Origin: Thalassospira australica
Lineage (GTDB): Bacteria; Pseudomonadota; Alphaproteobacteria; Rhodospirillales; Thalassospiraceae
Direction: 5' to 3'
Length of the DNA: 64,000 nt
Assembly: GCF_000763295.1 (NCBI RefSeq)
Contig: NZ_JRJE01000020.1
Coordinates: 186,001 to 250,000 of the forward strand
The position numbers and the translations under genes were made by a program. This document shows, one piece after another, positions 28,289-35,975 of this stretch. The notes beneath the pieces are model-generated. The model was not told where the DNA came from and searched no databases. It saw nothing but the letters and a program-made list of their open reading frames with translations. Positions within the stretch are counted from its first letter, which is position 1, and every line of letters begins with the position of its first letter.

Positions 28289-29194
28289 ATGAACACACCT
28301 CAGGCAGGTCGCATCCTTATTGTTGACGATGATCCAATCGTGATCCGCGTCCTGGCATCAGCGCTTGGCAACTACGCCACCCTGATGTTTGCAACCTCGG
28401 GCAGCGAAGCGTTGGAGATGATCAAACGTCATGATTTTGACGTCATCCTGCTTGACGCGACCCTGCCCGATCAAAGTGGGTATGATATCTGCAAAAAGAT
28501 CAGTTCCCAGCTTGAAAATGACGGTGTGCAAGTCATCTTTGTCACCGGGCGGACGGAAATTGACGCAGAAACACGGGCGTTAAGCTATGGTGCCGTCGAC
28601 TTCATTCGCAAACCTGTTAGCGTCCCTGTGGTTCAGGCACGGGTCAGAACGCATCTTACGCTGAAACAACGTACCGATCAGCTCAAGCTGCTCTCGCGTA
28701 TCGATGGTCTTACGGGCGTGGCCAACCGTGGCGAATTTGAAGCCGTCTTAAAACGGGAATGGGCAACCGCCCGCCGTCAGCAAACCATGCTTTCATTAGT
28801 GTTTTTTGATATCGATCATTTCAAAAAGCTAAATGATACGCTTGGCCATCAGATCGGTGACGACCGTCTGCGTGCCGTTGCACAGTTACTTGCATCGGCG
28901 ATTAGCCGGGGCAATGATCTTGTTGCACGTTATGGCGGCGAAGAATTTGTCATGCTCTTGCCCGGCGCACCGCTGTCGTGGGCGCAATCAATGGCCGAAA
29001 CACTTGTCGGGAAAATTTACTCGGAAAATCTTCCCCATCCCAAAAGCCCCTTTGAACGCATAACACTAAGTGCCGGTGTCGCATGCGTTATGCCAGAAGA
29101 CGATCAGTATGACTCCCTGATCGAAAAGGCCGATCAAGCCCTGTATAAGGCGAAAACCAAGGGACGCAACACAGTCGTCAGCTACACCCCCTGA
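28289..29194 (+). CDS. Response regulator with GGDEF diguanylate cyclase domain
   Basis: 301 residues. The receiver domain comes first, with DDD at 13-15 and phospho-acceptor Asp56. The GGDEF domain begins near SRIDGLTGVANRGEF, has FFDIDHFKKLND for metal and nucleotide binding, and active-site GGEEF at 216-220. An inhibitory I-site RGND sits five residues upstream (207-210), so c-di-GMP feedback is expected. It should make c-di-GMP when phosphorylated, plausibly by the kinase encoded nine bases upstream. Close to WspR/PleD in architecture, but with one receiver. Output on flagellin-based motility and polysaccharide is an inference. Confidence 0.93.
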   Translation: MNTPQAGRILIVDDDPIVIRVLASALGNYATLMFATSGSEALEMIKRHDFDVILLDATLPDQSGYDICKKISSQLENDGVQVIFVTGRTEIDAETRALSYGAVDFIRKPVSVPVVQARVRTHLTLKQRTDQLKLLSRIDGLTGVANRGEFEAVLKREWATARRQQTMLSLVFFDIDHFKKLNDTLGHQIGDDRLRAVAQLLASAISRGNDLVARYGGEEFVMLLPGAPLSWAQSMAETLVGKIYSENLPHPKSPFERITLSAGVACVMPEDDQYDSLIEKADQALYKAKTKGRNTVVSYTP

Positions 29195-29275
29195 GACAAA
29201 CATCCAAGACCGAAACGTATCATGTTATATGTCGTTTCCTAATCTGATTGCACATACTTGGAGCGGGCAAACAGC

Positions 29276-29647
29276 ATGTCGGAAAAACGCAATATATTGC
29301 TTATTGAGGACGAACTTGTCAGTCAGGCTCTGTTAACAGCAATCCTTCACAAAGAAGGGTATGACGTCTCGTCCGCGACCAATTATGACGATGCGCTCAA
29401 GGCATGGAAGACCACAGCTTTTGATCTGATCATTTCGGATTACTATCTCGAAGGCGAGAAAACCGGCGCCGACGTCATGCGCGATATCCGCACAGAAAAC
29501 ACGACCGTTCCTGCCATCGCACTGAGCCTTGCCGAAGATTCCAGCTCACTGGATGCAATCAATAATGCCGGTTTTAACTTTCACCTCAAGAAGCCGGTGG
29601 ATATGAAGATTTTAACCGCCGCCTTGACGGCCTTGTTAAAAGACTGA
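29276..29647 (+). CDS. Single-domain response regulator
   Basis: 123 residues from the ATG at 29276 (a TTG at 29258 is also in frame). It is a lone receiver: acidic pair ED at 11-12, phospho-acceptor Asp55 in LIISDYYLEG, a conserved Ser/Thr region near ALSLAEDS, and Lys in HLKKPVD. There is no output domain, so it may act as a CheY- or DivK-like relay or a phosphate sink. It lies 81 bases after the cyclase gene in the same direction. Confidence 0.88.
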   Translation: MSEKRNILLIEDELVSQALLTAILHKEGYDVSSATNYDDALKAWKTTAFDLIISDYYLEGEKTGADVMRDIRTENTTVPAIALSLAEDSSSLDAINNAGFNFHLKKPVDMKILTAALTALLKD

Positions 29648-29947
29648 TGTGATTTCCCAAGCCAATACTCACGGCCAAGCCAACCAGCCCTGTTGCTGAT
29701 ATTTGGGGCACATTGCATCAATTCTCCGGTCATCCCCCCTCTATCTCAACACTCGAAACCAACATTTTGCCTGCCTACACTTAAGGTTAGGACAAAATAT
29801 TTCATTTATTTTCAATTGCTTAAATATAAACTATACCTAATATTAGACGTTGCAAATAATCAAAACCTAAAGTAGAGTCCCCTGAACAAAAGCTCATGTA
29901 GAGCTTTGCATAAATTACCGCTTTCTATGTTCAGGCAGGACTGTGAT
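29648..29947. promoter_or_regulatory. AT-rich leader region of the flagellin gene
   Basis: 300 bases without a credible gene. The second half (about 29790-29880) is markedly AT-rich compared with its neighbours and probably contains the flagellin promoter; I cannot assign a sigma-28 or sigma-54 site with confidence. The last 60 bases hold a hairpin and the ribosome site AGGCAGGA ahead of the ATG at 29948. Confidence 0.5.
29889..29907 (+). promoter_or_regulatory. Hairpin in the flagellin 5' leader
   Basis: A perfect seven-base stem (29889-29895 with 29901-29907) with loop ATGTA, ending 40 bases before the flagellin start codon. There is no T run, so it is not a terminator. Leader structures are known to control flagellin mRNA through FlbT in Caulobacter; a similar role here is an inference. 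Confidence 0.5.
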
Positions 29948-31285
29948 ATGGCGATAAACATCATTTCCAACCATGCGGCCAATATGGCCCAACGAAATCT
30001 GGCCGCCTCTCAGGCGGCAGCGACAAGATCGCTTGAAAAGCTTTCGGCTGGCGCACGGGTCTTGTCAGCGCGCGACGATGCCACATCCTATTCAATCGGC
30101 ACACGCCTTAACGCGACACTCGAAAGCCTTAAAACAGCCGGTACCAATGTCGGACAAGCCAATTCGATGTTACAAATTGCCGATGGGGCGCTGGAAACAA
30201 TTGATTCAATTCTGGTGCGTATGAATACGCTGGCATTGAAAGCAACGTCGGAAAATCTTGCACCGTCGCAATATGGCTTGCTCAATGAAGAGTTTACCCA
30301 GCTTCGCGATCAAATCACCCAGATCACCGCTTCAACCAATTTCAATGGCGTCCAGCTATTGGGGGATAACGTTTCCGTATCTTTTGATAAATCAGATCTG
30401 AAGGCGGGTGGTTCTGCCGATGCTTTGGCGATTGGCAACGGTTTCAGCAACATCGAAATAACCGATAACAGTTATTGGGCGACCGATGGCAACGACAACG
30501 GCCTTGGTGACAACCGTCTTTCCATCGATCTTGCGAAAGTTGGCAACAGGATAATGATGGTCAGCACCGCCGAGATTGACGGGGCGGCATCAGATTCAAG
30601 CCAAAGCATTGATGTAACCGACTATATCACCGGTGGTGCCAAGGAACTTGCGACGGGCGAAAGCACAACCCTGAGCTTTGCCGATGTTGGCGTTAAGGTC
30701 AGATTGAATGCGAATATCGCTACAACCATTGCCAACGCCCTTGCACAAGGATCAGATGGCGCTGGCGCAGATGGCAACACGGCCAACCAAATATTTGGCA
30801 GCACGCCGCTTGTTTCTGTTCTGGCAGATCAGGGGGAAAAACTTTCAGACAAGATTTCTTTTCAGATCGGCCCCAATAATGCCATGAGTGATCGCCTTGC
30901 GATTTCACTTGATCGGGTGGACCCGCACGCCCTGGGAACAGGTAGCAACGGGGCGGAAGAAAGCCTTGCTGATCTTGGCGGAAATGCCATTTCATCACCG
31001 GGGAATGCTAAAACCGCTCTCAAGGCGGTTGCACGTGCCATTGATGATTTGCAACGCGCACGATCCAATGTCGGCACCTATCAGAACCGTTTGGACTTTG
31101 CCACCAACTCCCTTTCCGCATCCGAGGAAAATGTGAAAGAGGCGCGCTCCAAACTGCTTGATCTTGATGTCGCCGCCGAAATGACAAACTTCATGTCCCA
31201 TCAGCTTCTGATGGAATCCGGTGTGGCGATGCTCGCCCAAGCCAACCAACGCTCACAAGATTTGTTGCGGTATTTCGAACGCTAA
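29948..31285 (+). CDS. Flagellin
   Basis: 445 residues from the ATG at 29948, with AGGA seven to eight bases upstream; the open frame from 29906 lacks a flagellin-like leader. The N-terminal D0/D1 region is typical (NIISNHAANMAQRNL, LSAGARVLSARDDA, TLNATLESLKTAGTNVGQ-type pattern), and so is the C-terminal helix pair ending in MLAQANQRSQDLLRYF. The middle (about 150-360) is a variable surface domain rich in Asp, Asn and Gly. The 5' leader has a hairpin and the 3' end a terminator, so it is a monocistronic filament gene. No other flagellar gene lies nearby. Confidence 0.95.
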   Translation: MAINIISNHAANMAQRNLAASQAAATRSLEKLSAGARVLSARDDATSYSIGTRLNATLESLKTAGTNVGQANSMLQIADGALETIDSILVRMNTLALKATSENLAPSQYGLLNEEFTQLRDQITQITASTNFNGVQLLGDNVSVSFDKSDLKAGGSADALAIGNGFSNIEITDNSYWATDGNDNGLGDNRLSIDLAKVGNRIMMVSTAEIDGAASDSSQSIDVTDYITGGAKELATGESTTLSFADVGVKVRLNANIATTIANALAQGSDGAGADGNTANQIFGSTPLVSVLADQGEKLSDKISFQIGPNNAMSDRLAISLDRVDPHALGTGSNGAEESLADLGGNAISSPGNAKTALKAVARAIDDLQRARSNVGTYQNRLDFATNSLSASEENVKEARSKLLDLDVAAEMTNFMSHQLLMESGVAMLAQANQRSQDLLRYFER

Positions 31286-31310
31286 CGCGTTTTCATTTGC
31301 GATCCTGCAA

Positions 31311-31345
31311 AAAGCCCCGTGCCTAAGCATGGGGCTTTTGCCTTG
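31311..31345 (+). terminator. Terminator after flagellin
   Basis: AAAAGCCCC (31311-31319) pairs with GGGGCTTTT (31332-31340), with an additional TGC/GCA inner stem, giving a strong hairpin 26 bases after the flagellin stop. The A and T flanks allow termination in either direction. Confidence 0.85.
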
Positions 31346-31420
31346 CGCCCCGCCCCCTTAAAACTTCCCTTAAACAGCAGCGCATTTACCTCTATGGTCA
31401 GGACAACAGCACAAAGAAGA

Positions 31421-31455
31421 ACAGGCTAGAATAGGCTAGAATAGGCTAGAACAGG
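31421..31455. repeat. 10-base tandem repeat upstream of a methyltransferase
   Basis: Three and a half direct copies of a unit close to ATAGGCTAGA (31421-31430, 31431-31440, 31441-31450, then a partial copy), varying only at C/T in the second to third bases. It ends 15 bases before the ATG at 31470 and so lies across the promoter/leader of that gene. Confidence 0.85.
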
Positions 31456-31469
31456 GAAGCACGTTAAAT

Positions 31470-32348
31470 ATGACCACCCCACCCTCAACCACCTGGCACC
31501 ACCTTTCCTCAGACTGGATCAATTGGGCGGATCGCCTTGCCCCCGCAGCCGAAAAAATCAACCGTCATATGCTTGAGGCCACTGACCTTGAAGGTCTGGC
31601 TGCATCCCGCAATGGCGCACCGCTTGACGTTCTTGATCTGGCATCCGGGGTCGGAGAACCGGCCTTTTCCTTTGCCCGCGCACTGGGTGGTAGCAGCCAT
31701 AGTAGCGCTAACATCGCCGGAATTTCAGGCCATGTGACAGCAACCGATATCGTACCGGACATGTGCGATGGTTTGGCCGAACGCGCCGCCGAGGAAGAAA
31801 TAGCCAACATCACCGCCCTTCCGGCCAATATGGAAAAGCTGCCCTTTTCCGATCAATCCTTTGATATTGTGTCGTGCCGGTTTGGTGTGATGTTTTGTGA
31901 TGATCCCGATCTGGCGCTGCGTGAAGCCCATCGGGTTTTACGCCCCGGTGGGCGGGCGGTATTTATGGTGTGGGCGCCCTTGGTGGATAATCCGCTGTTT
32001 GCTGCCATGGATGCAATTCTGGGCAATATTCTTGGCATCGGGTTCGATCAGGCCGGGCTTGATCCGTTTTCGTTTGGCAATGTCGATCAATCCATGAACA
32101 GGCTTGAAGATGCCGGTTTTACCGGTATTGAGGCCACCAGCCACAACCCGGCCGGACGTATCCCCGAAACCGCAGCCTTCTGGAAGCCACAGATGGATAT
32201 GCTGTTTGGCAATATCCTGCGCGATGCATCGGATATGGATATGGGTGCGATTAATGCAGCAATGTTTGAAACACTTTCGCCCTATATCGAGGACGGCCAT
32301 TTTCAGGTTCCGATTTGTTTTCATGTGCTTAGCGCAAAACGCACCTGA
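31470..32348 (+). CDS. SAM-dependent methyltransferase (UbiE/Methyltransf_11 type)
   Basis: A 292-residue class I methyltransferase. Motif I reads LDLASGVGEPAFSFA, motif II region is ATDIVPDMCDGLAERA, and the FDIVSCRFGVMF and HRVLRPGGRAVFMVWAP segments are standard for the UbiE/COQ5-like group. Its substrate is unknown; small molecules or lipids are most likely. It stands alone: a tandem repeat precedes it and a terminator follows. ATG at 31470 has a weak ribosome site (GGGAAGC further upstream). Confidence 0.87.
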   Translation: MTTPPSTTWHHLSSDWINWADRLAPAAEKINRHMLEATDLEGLAASRNGAPLDVLDLASGVGEPAFSFARALGGSSHSSANIAGISGHVTATDIVPDMCDGLAERAAEEEIANITALPANMEKLPFSDQSFDIVSCRFGVMFCDDPDLALREAHRVLRPGGRAVFMVWAPLVDNPLFAAMDAILGNILGIGFDQAGLDPFSFGNVDQSMNRLEDAGFTGIEATSHNPAGRIPETAAFWKPQMDMLFGNILRDASDMDMGAINAAMFETLSPYIEDGHFQVPICFHVLSAKRT

Positions 32349-32390
32349 TCACGGCACTCTGAAAACCTTCTCGCAACGCCAAAACCAAGG

Positions 32391-32432
32391 AAATCCGCCC
32401 GCCTTCGCACAATAGGCTTGCGGATTTTTTCT
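32391..32432 (+). terminator. Terminator between the methyltransferase and queC
   Basis: AAATCCGC (32391-32398) pairs with GCGGATTT (32420-32427) and is followed by more T. It separates the methyltransferase transcript from the riboswitch-led queC transcript. Confidence 0.82.
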
Positions 32433-32485
32433 TGCGTTTTTGCCAATGGCGTGGCAAATGCCCGCCTTGAAGCGATCATCGCTTC

Positions 32486-32523
32486 CCTGTCGTAGCACCA
32501 GGTTAAAAACACGAAAGACTAAA
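32486..32523 (+). promoter_or_regulatory. preQ1-I riboswitch candidate upstream of queC
   Basis: A compact pseudoknot candidate ends about five bases before the queC ATG. P1 is CCTG (32486-32489) with CAGG (32499-32502). The loop is TCGTAGCAC, the A-rich tail begins TTAAAAACAC, and CTA (32519-32521) can pair with TAG (32493-32495) of the loop to make the second helix. Class I preQ1 aptamers have exactly this plan, and the loop and tail closely resemble the Thermoanaerobacter aptamer as I remember it. Because the tail abuts the start codon, ligand binding would hide the translation start. Position before a preQ0 gene supports it; a fold or covariance check was not possible. Confidence 0.78.
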
Positions 32524-32527
32524 CATC

Positions 32528-33259
32528 ATGAAGACGATTGTCGTCTGCTCTGGCGGGCTGGATTCCGTCACGCTGGCCTATAAGGTCGCGCATGAGCACA
32601 GCTTGCATTCCCTGATTTCATTTGATTATGGCCAGCGCCATAAAAAGGAACTCGATTTCGCTGCCCGCACGGCGCGCGATCTTGGGGTCAAACATCACAT
32701 TGTTGACCTGACCCCGGTTGGCGCCCTGTTGGGTGGGTCGTCGCTGACCAGCGATGATATCGACGTACCCGATGGCCATTACGCCGAAGAAACCATGCGC
32801 ATCACTGTCGTCCCCAACCGCAATGCCATCATGCTGGCGGTTGCCTTTGGGGCAGCGGCCAGTGCCGGGGCCGATGCGGTCGCCGCAGCCGTACATGGTG
32901 GGGATCATTTCATCTATCCCGATTGCCGTCCGGATTTCATCAACGCCTTTCAGGCCATGCAGAACCACGCGCTTGAAGGGGTCAAGGACGTATCGCTTTA
33001 TACCCCGTTTGTGAAGGTCTCCAAGGCCGATATCGCCGCCGAGGCAGGCCGACTGGGTGTGCCGATTAACCTGACATGGTCGTGCTATAAGGGAGGGGAT
33101 ACCCATTGCGGGCGCTGCGGCACCTGTGTTGAACGGCGCGAGGCACTTGAACTTGCACGCGTCAAGGACAGCACCGTCTATCAGGATCGCGATTACTGGA
33201 AACAGGCCCGTGCCGACCATATGGCGCGCAAACTAGGCCCCCCTGTCGAGCTCCAATAG
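32528..33259 (+). CDS. queC: 7-cyano-7-deazaguanine synthase QueC
   Basis: A 243-residue protein. QueC converts 7-carboxy-7-deazaguanine and ammonia to preQ0 using ATP, in the queuosine tRNA pathway. The PP-loop SGGLDS is at 8-13. The zinc site is C186, C194, C197 and C200 in SCYKGGDTHCGRCGTC. Length and order are normal for the family. It is followed by queD and queE, so this window encodes three of the enzymes leading from GTP to preQ0; the first step (GTP cyclohydrolase) and the later ones must be elsewhere. A preQ1 riboswitch candidate precedes it. Confidence 0.97.
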   Translation: MKTIVVCSGGLDSVTLAYKVAHEHSLHSLISFDYGQRHKKELDFAARTARDLGVKHHIVDLTPVGALLGGSSLTSDDIDVPDGHYAEETMRITVVPNRNAIMLAVAFGAAASAGADAVAAAVHGGDHFIYPDCRPDFINAFQAMQNHALEGVKDVSLYTPFVKVSKADIAAEAGRLGVPINLTWSCYKGGDTHCGRCGTCVERREALELARVKDSTVYQDRDYWKQARADHMARKLGPPVELQ

Positions 33260-33294
33260 CGCCGTAAAATAATCCTCATACAATTTCATTTGAC

Positions 33295-33390
33295 GCCATG
33301 GATGCCCGCCTGCGCGGGCACGACGGATAAACGGTGAACCCGTGTGGTTTGGCACTGTCACCCGCGCGCAAGCCGGGACCTCCAATCCGC
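33295..33390. repeat. Degenerate extragenic repeats between queC and queD
   Basis: Two pieces resemble repeats scattered between genes in many Alphaproteobacteria. The first (33295-33326) contains the hairpin TGCCCGC-CTGC-GCGGGCA. The second (33355-33390) reads like the common CCGGGA-C-TCCAATCCGC type. Both are outside genes. They may influence queC/queD transcript processing but need not have a function. Confidence 0.6.
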
Positions 33391-33432
33391 ATGTACGGGG
33401 CCGTATAAATGGACAAATTCGAAAGACAACAG

Positions 33433-33789
33433 ATGTTTACCATCACCAAGCAATTTGCCTTTTCCGCCAGCCACCAGTTGGCCGGGCTGGACGATGATCA
33501 CCCGTGCGCGCGGCTGCATGGTCATAACTATATCGTTGAGGTGGAACTAAAAGGCGCCACCCTTGATGAACGCGGTTTTGTGCGCGACTACCGCGAACTT
33601 GGCCCGCTCAAGCGCCTGATTGATGATGAATTTGATCACCGCCACCTTAATGAGGTGCTGGGTCATGACCACCCCACAGCAGAACAGCTTGCGCTGTTTT
33701 TCTATGACTGGGCCCATGACCGCTGGCCCGAAGTCTCGGCCGTGCGTGTGTCGGAAACCCCGAAAACCTGGGCGGAATATCGCCCATGA
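33433..33789 (+). CDS. queD: 6-carboxytetrahydropterin synthase QueD
   Basis: 118 residues from the ATG at 33433 (MFTITKQFAFSASHQL); the open frame from 33409 adds eight atypical residues. Zinc ligands are H14, H29 and H31, and the catalytic cysteine is C25 in CARLHGHNY. The late YRELGPLKRLIDDEFDHRHLNE segment is standard. QueD converts dihydroneopterin triphosphate to 6-carboxytetrahydropterin, the substrate for QueE. The stop overlaps the queE start by four bases (ATGA). Confidence 0.96.
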   Translation: MFTITKQFAFSASHQLAGLDDDHPCARLHGHNYIVEVELKGATLDERGFVRDYRELGPLKRLIDDEFDHRHLNEVLGHDHPTAEQLALFFYDWAHDRWPEVSAVRVSETPKTWAEYRP

Positions 33790-34568
33790 CGCACCACAAC
33801 CCGCAACTGGCGCACAGCAAGGATCCCCGCGACAAAATCCGCATTTCGGAGATCTTTGGCCCGACCGTGCAGGGTGAAGGCACATTGATCGGCATGCCGA
33901 CCGTGTTTGTCCGCACCGGGGGCTGTGATTTTCGCTGTTCCTGGTGTGATACGCTCTATGCGGTTGATCCGGCGTACCGTGCCGACTGGAAACCCATGAG
34001 TGCCGCCGACGTTCTGGCAGAGGTCAAAACACTTTCCGGCGGGAAGCCGATCCTGATCACGCTATCGGGCGGCAATCCGGCGATCCAGCCATTGGGCGAC
34101 CTGATTGCCATGGGCAAGGATCAGGGGTTCACATTTGCGATTGAAACCCAGGGCAGCATTGCAAAGGACTGGTTTGCGGATCTGAACTTCCTGACCATCA
34201 GCCCGAAACCACCAAGCGCCTCGACCGATTTTGATGCAGATGCGCTTGCTGCGTGCATTGATGCCGCACAGGCCAATGGCATGCTTGAAGGTCCGGCGAT
34301 CACACTTAAATTCCCGGTCTGTGATGAAGCCGATCTGATGTTCGCCGATTATGTGAGGAACCTTCACATTGGCATTCCCGTCTGCCTGCAACCGGTCAAC
34401 ACCACGCCTGCCGAACCGCACCCGGACGGGGCGAACGGAGTTGATATCGACGGGCTGACCGAACGGTATCGCTGGCTGGTTGATAGGGTCGCCAAACGCA
34501 AATGGTTTGATGTGCGCGTGCTGCCGCAATGGCATGTGCATGTCTGGGGCAATCTACGCGGGGTGTGA
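33786..34568 (+). CDS. queE: 7-carboxy-7-deazaguanine synthase QueE
   Basis: A 260-residue radical SAM enzyme. The cluster-binding cysteines are C47, C51 and C54 (GGCDFRCSWCDT), in the usual C-x3-C-x2-C spacing. EIFGPTVQGEGTLIGMPTVF is the family N-terminal signature, and TLSGGNPAIQP and ETQGS follow. It rearranges 6-carboxytetrahydropterin to 7-carboxy-7-deazaguanine with SAM and Mg. Start overlaps queD by ATGA, so the two are translated together. Confidence 0.97.
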   Translation: MTHHNPQLAHSKDPRDKIRISEIFGPTVQGEGTLIGMPTVFVRTGGCDFRCSWCDTLYAVDPAYRADWKPMSAADVLAEVKTLSGGKPILITLSGGNPAIQPLGDLIAMGKDQGFTFAIETQGSIAKDWFADLNFLTISPKPPSASTDFDADALAACIDAAQANGMLEGPAITLKFPVCDEADLMFADYVRNLHIGIPVCLQPVNTTPAEPHPDGANGVDIDGLTERYRWLVDRVAKRKWFDVRVLPQWHVHVWGNLRGV

Positions 34569-34735
34569 TTGCACGGCCCGCATGAAAATATATTTTATAC
34601 GAAATAGCTGATCCTTTTCAGAGAGATCGGCATTTCATGGCATGGGCCGCCCACCGCACAGATTGCTTTCCCTGTCGGCGCGCCCCATTTTCATATTGTG
34701 GCGCATTGTGCGCCATCTTATGGAAAGTTCACATC

Positions 34736-34891
34736 ATGTCATTTCGCAGTTTTTCTGAAACGCAAGCGAACTCGGTAAAGAAACCAGACGCCAAACCGGC
34801 AACTGGCGCACCGATTGAGACACCCGCCCCAAAACCAGCGTCCGCAAACCCCGATGCGGCCCCAACCCCGCATCAGGGCGCGAACGACTGA
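34736..34891 (+). CDS. Small Pro/Ala-rich protein, unknown
   Basis: A possible 51-residue protein starting MSFRSFSETQANSVKKPDAK at the ATG at 34736. After the first 20 residues it is low-complexity Pro/Ala/Lys, likely unstructured. GGAAAG lies about nine bases upstream. A longer frame from 34637 adds a cysteine-rich leader that I do not believe. No family is recognised, so coding is only moderately supported. Confidence 0.4.
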   Translation: MSFRSFSETQANSVKKPDAKPATGAPIETPAPKPASANPDAAPTPHQGAND

Positions 34892-34900
34892 TTGTTCGGC

Positions 34901-34922
34901 TCGGAGGGGCACGCCCCTCCGA
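34901..34922. other. Strong extragenic hairpin
   Basis: TCGGAGGGGC (34901-34910) pairs perfectly with GCCCCTCCGA (34913-34922), loop of two bases. There is no T run, so it is not a normal terminator; it could be a transcript end stabiliser after the small gene. Confidence 0.6.
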
Positions 34923-35042
34923 CGCCTTGCGTCAGATACGGGCACACAGATCATTTAACCGATCTTTGCCGGGCCATTGCAGCTTCGCCTGACATGGACA
35001 AAGCTCTTTCCAAACAAATTATAACGGGGGTTACCCTGCGCC

Positions 35043-35324
35043 ATGACCATTTCCCGAATGTCACAGAAAACGGTCACGTTCCAGCATCCGTTTCAGCTTC
35101 ACGGGCGGGGTGAGATTTTCCCTGCCGGAAGCTACGTTGTTGATACGACCGAAGAACTTGTCGAAGGCGTTTCTTTCACCGTTTACCGTCGGGTTGCGAC
35201 CCAGCTTCATATGAAAAGCAGACAGCACGGGATGCTGTATGATCGCCTTTTGGACATCAATCCGATTGATCTTGATTTTGCCCTTGTGCAGGACGCCGAC
35301 CCTGACCGCCCGGCACATCACTGA
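35043..35324 (+). CDS. Small protein, paralogue of 35607-35936
   Basis: A 93-residue protein of unknown function (a start at 35058 is also possible). The N-terminal part SQKTVTFQHPFQLHGRGEIFPAGSYVVDTTEEL matches its neighbour HRTVTFFHPFHLPGHTGLLPAGEYEVDTLEKL in pattern, spacing and length. Both continue with a basic/aromatic middle and an acidic, aspartate-containing tail. No signal peptide or membrane segment. The shared block TVTF-x-HPF-x-L then PAG-x-Y-x-VDT looks like one small beta-strand domain. Its stop codon lies inside a 10-base inverted repeat. Confidence 0.75.
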   Translation: MTISRMSQKTVTFQHPFQLHGRGEIFPAGSYVVDTTEELVEGVSFTVYRRVATQLHMKSRQHGMLYDRLLDINPIDLDFALVQDADPDRPAHH

Positions 35325-35369
35325 TCCCAATAACCAAAAACCAAAAAAGCCGAACAAACTTGGGATCAG
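35321..35369. repeat. 10-base inverted repeat at the end of a small gene
   Basis: CTGATCCCAA (35321-35330) and TTGGGATCAG (35360-35369) are exact complements separated by an A-rich 29-base loop. The left arm contains the stop codon of the preceding gene. No T run follows; it may protect the 3' end of the transcript. Confidence 0.6.
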
Positions 35370-35606
35370 GGCTTCTGGATTCTAGGATTTCAGGGGGGAT
35401 TTGCACTTTTGCGACAACCTGACCATATAAAGGATGAGGCCTGTTTCACGTAAAACTGGCAAAACAGTCCTCATGTTGCTTCAGGGCATCTGCCCGCGAC
35501 CATGACCTGACGCAGCGGGAACACGGGCCCTGTCAAACTGCCGGACCATGACGCGCGCTCCAGATACTGCGCTGAAACGTTCCGGTTGCTCGAAGGAGCC
35601 ACGATT

Positions 35607-35936
35607 ATGAGCATTACCCGAACAACACACCGCACGGTGACGTTCTTTCACCCGTTTCATTTGCCCGGGCATACCGGATTGCTTCCGGCCGGTGAATATG
35701 AAGTCGACACACTGGAAAAACTTGATCCCGACGCCCCCAGCCGGAGCTACATCAAGCTGGAATGTCACGTCCATCTCTGGTCGGTGAAGGAACCATCGGG
35801 CGGCGCAAAAACGCTTAAGGTTGACCCCGGCGCGCTTGAGGCGGCCATTGCACTTGATTCCGATCCCATGCGCGAAGAAGAACGCACCAAAATGATCAAA
35901 TCCTTTGGCGGCACACCAACCGATGATGCCGCCTGA
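35607..35936 (+). CDS. Small protein, paralogue of 35043-35324
   Basis: 109 residues from the ATG at 35607, with AGGAG eight bases upstream. The N-terminal 35 residues follow the same pattern as the gene at 35043 (RTVTFFHPFHL, LLPAGEYEVDTLEKL). The middle (SYIKLECHVHLWSV) looks like strand, and the C-terminus is acidic and helical (DSDPMREEERTKMIKSFGG). It is a soluble protein of unknown function. The pair probably arose by duplication and is specific to this group of bacteria as far as I know. Confidence 0.8.
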   Translation: MSITRTTHRTVTFFHPFHLPGHTGLLPAGEYEVDTLEKLDPDAPSRSYIKLECHVHLWSVKEPSGGAKTLKVDPGALEAAIALDSDPMREEERTKMIKSFGGTPTDDAA

Positions 35937-35975
35937 TCGCCACAACATGATCGCGTCCCAACGATCCAAGGCCGC

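Noticed and set aside
28289-29194. Degenerate, inactive GGDEF domain
   Set aside because: GGEEF is a functional variant of the active site and the metal and I-site residues are intact.
29700-29716. Possible sigma-54 site (GGGGCACATTGC) before flagellin
   Set aside because: Spacing between GG and GC is not the required ten bases.
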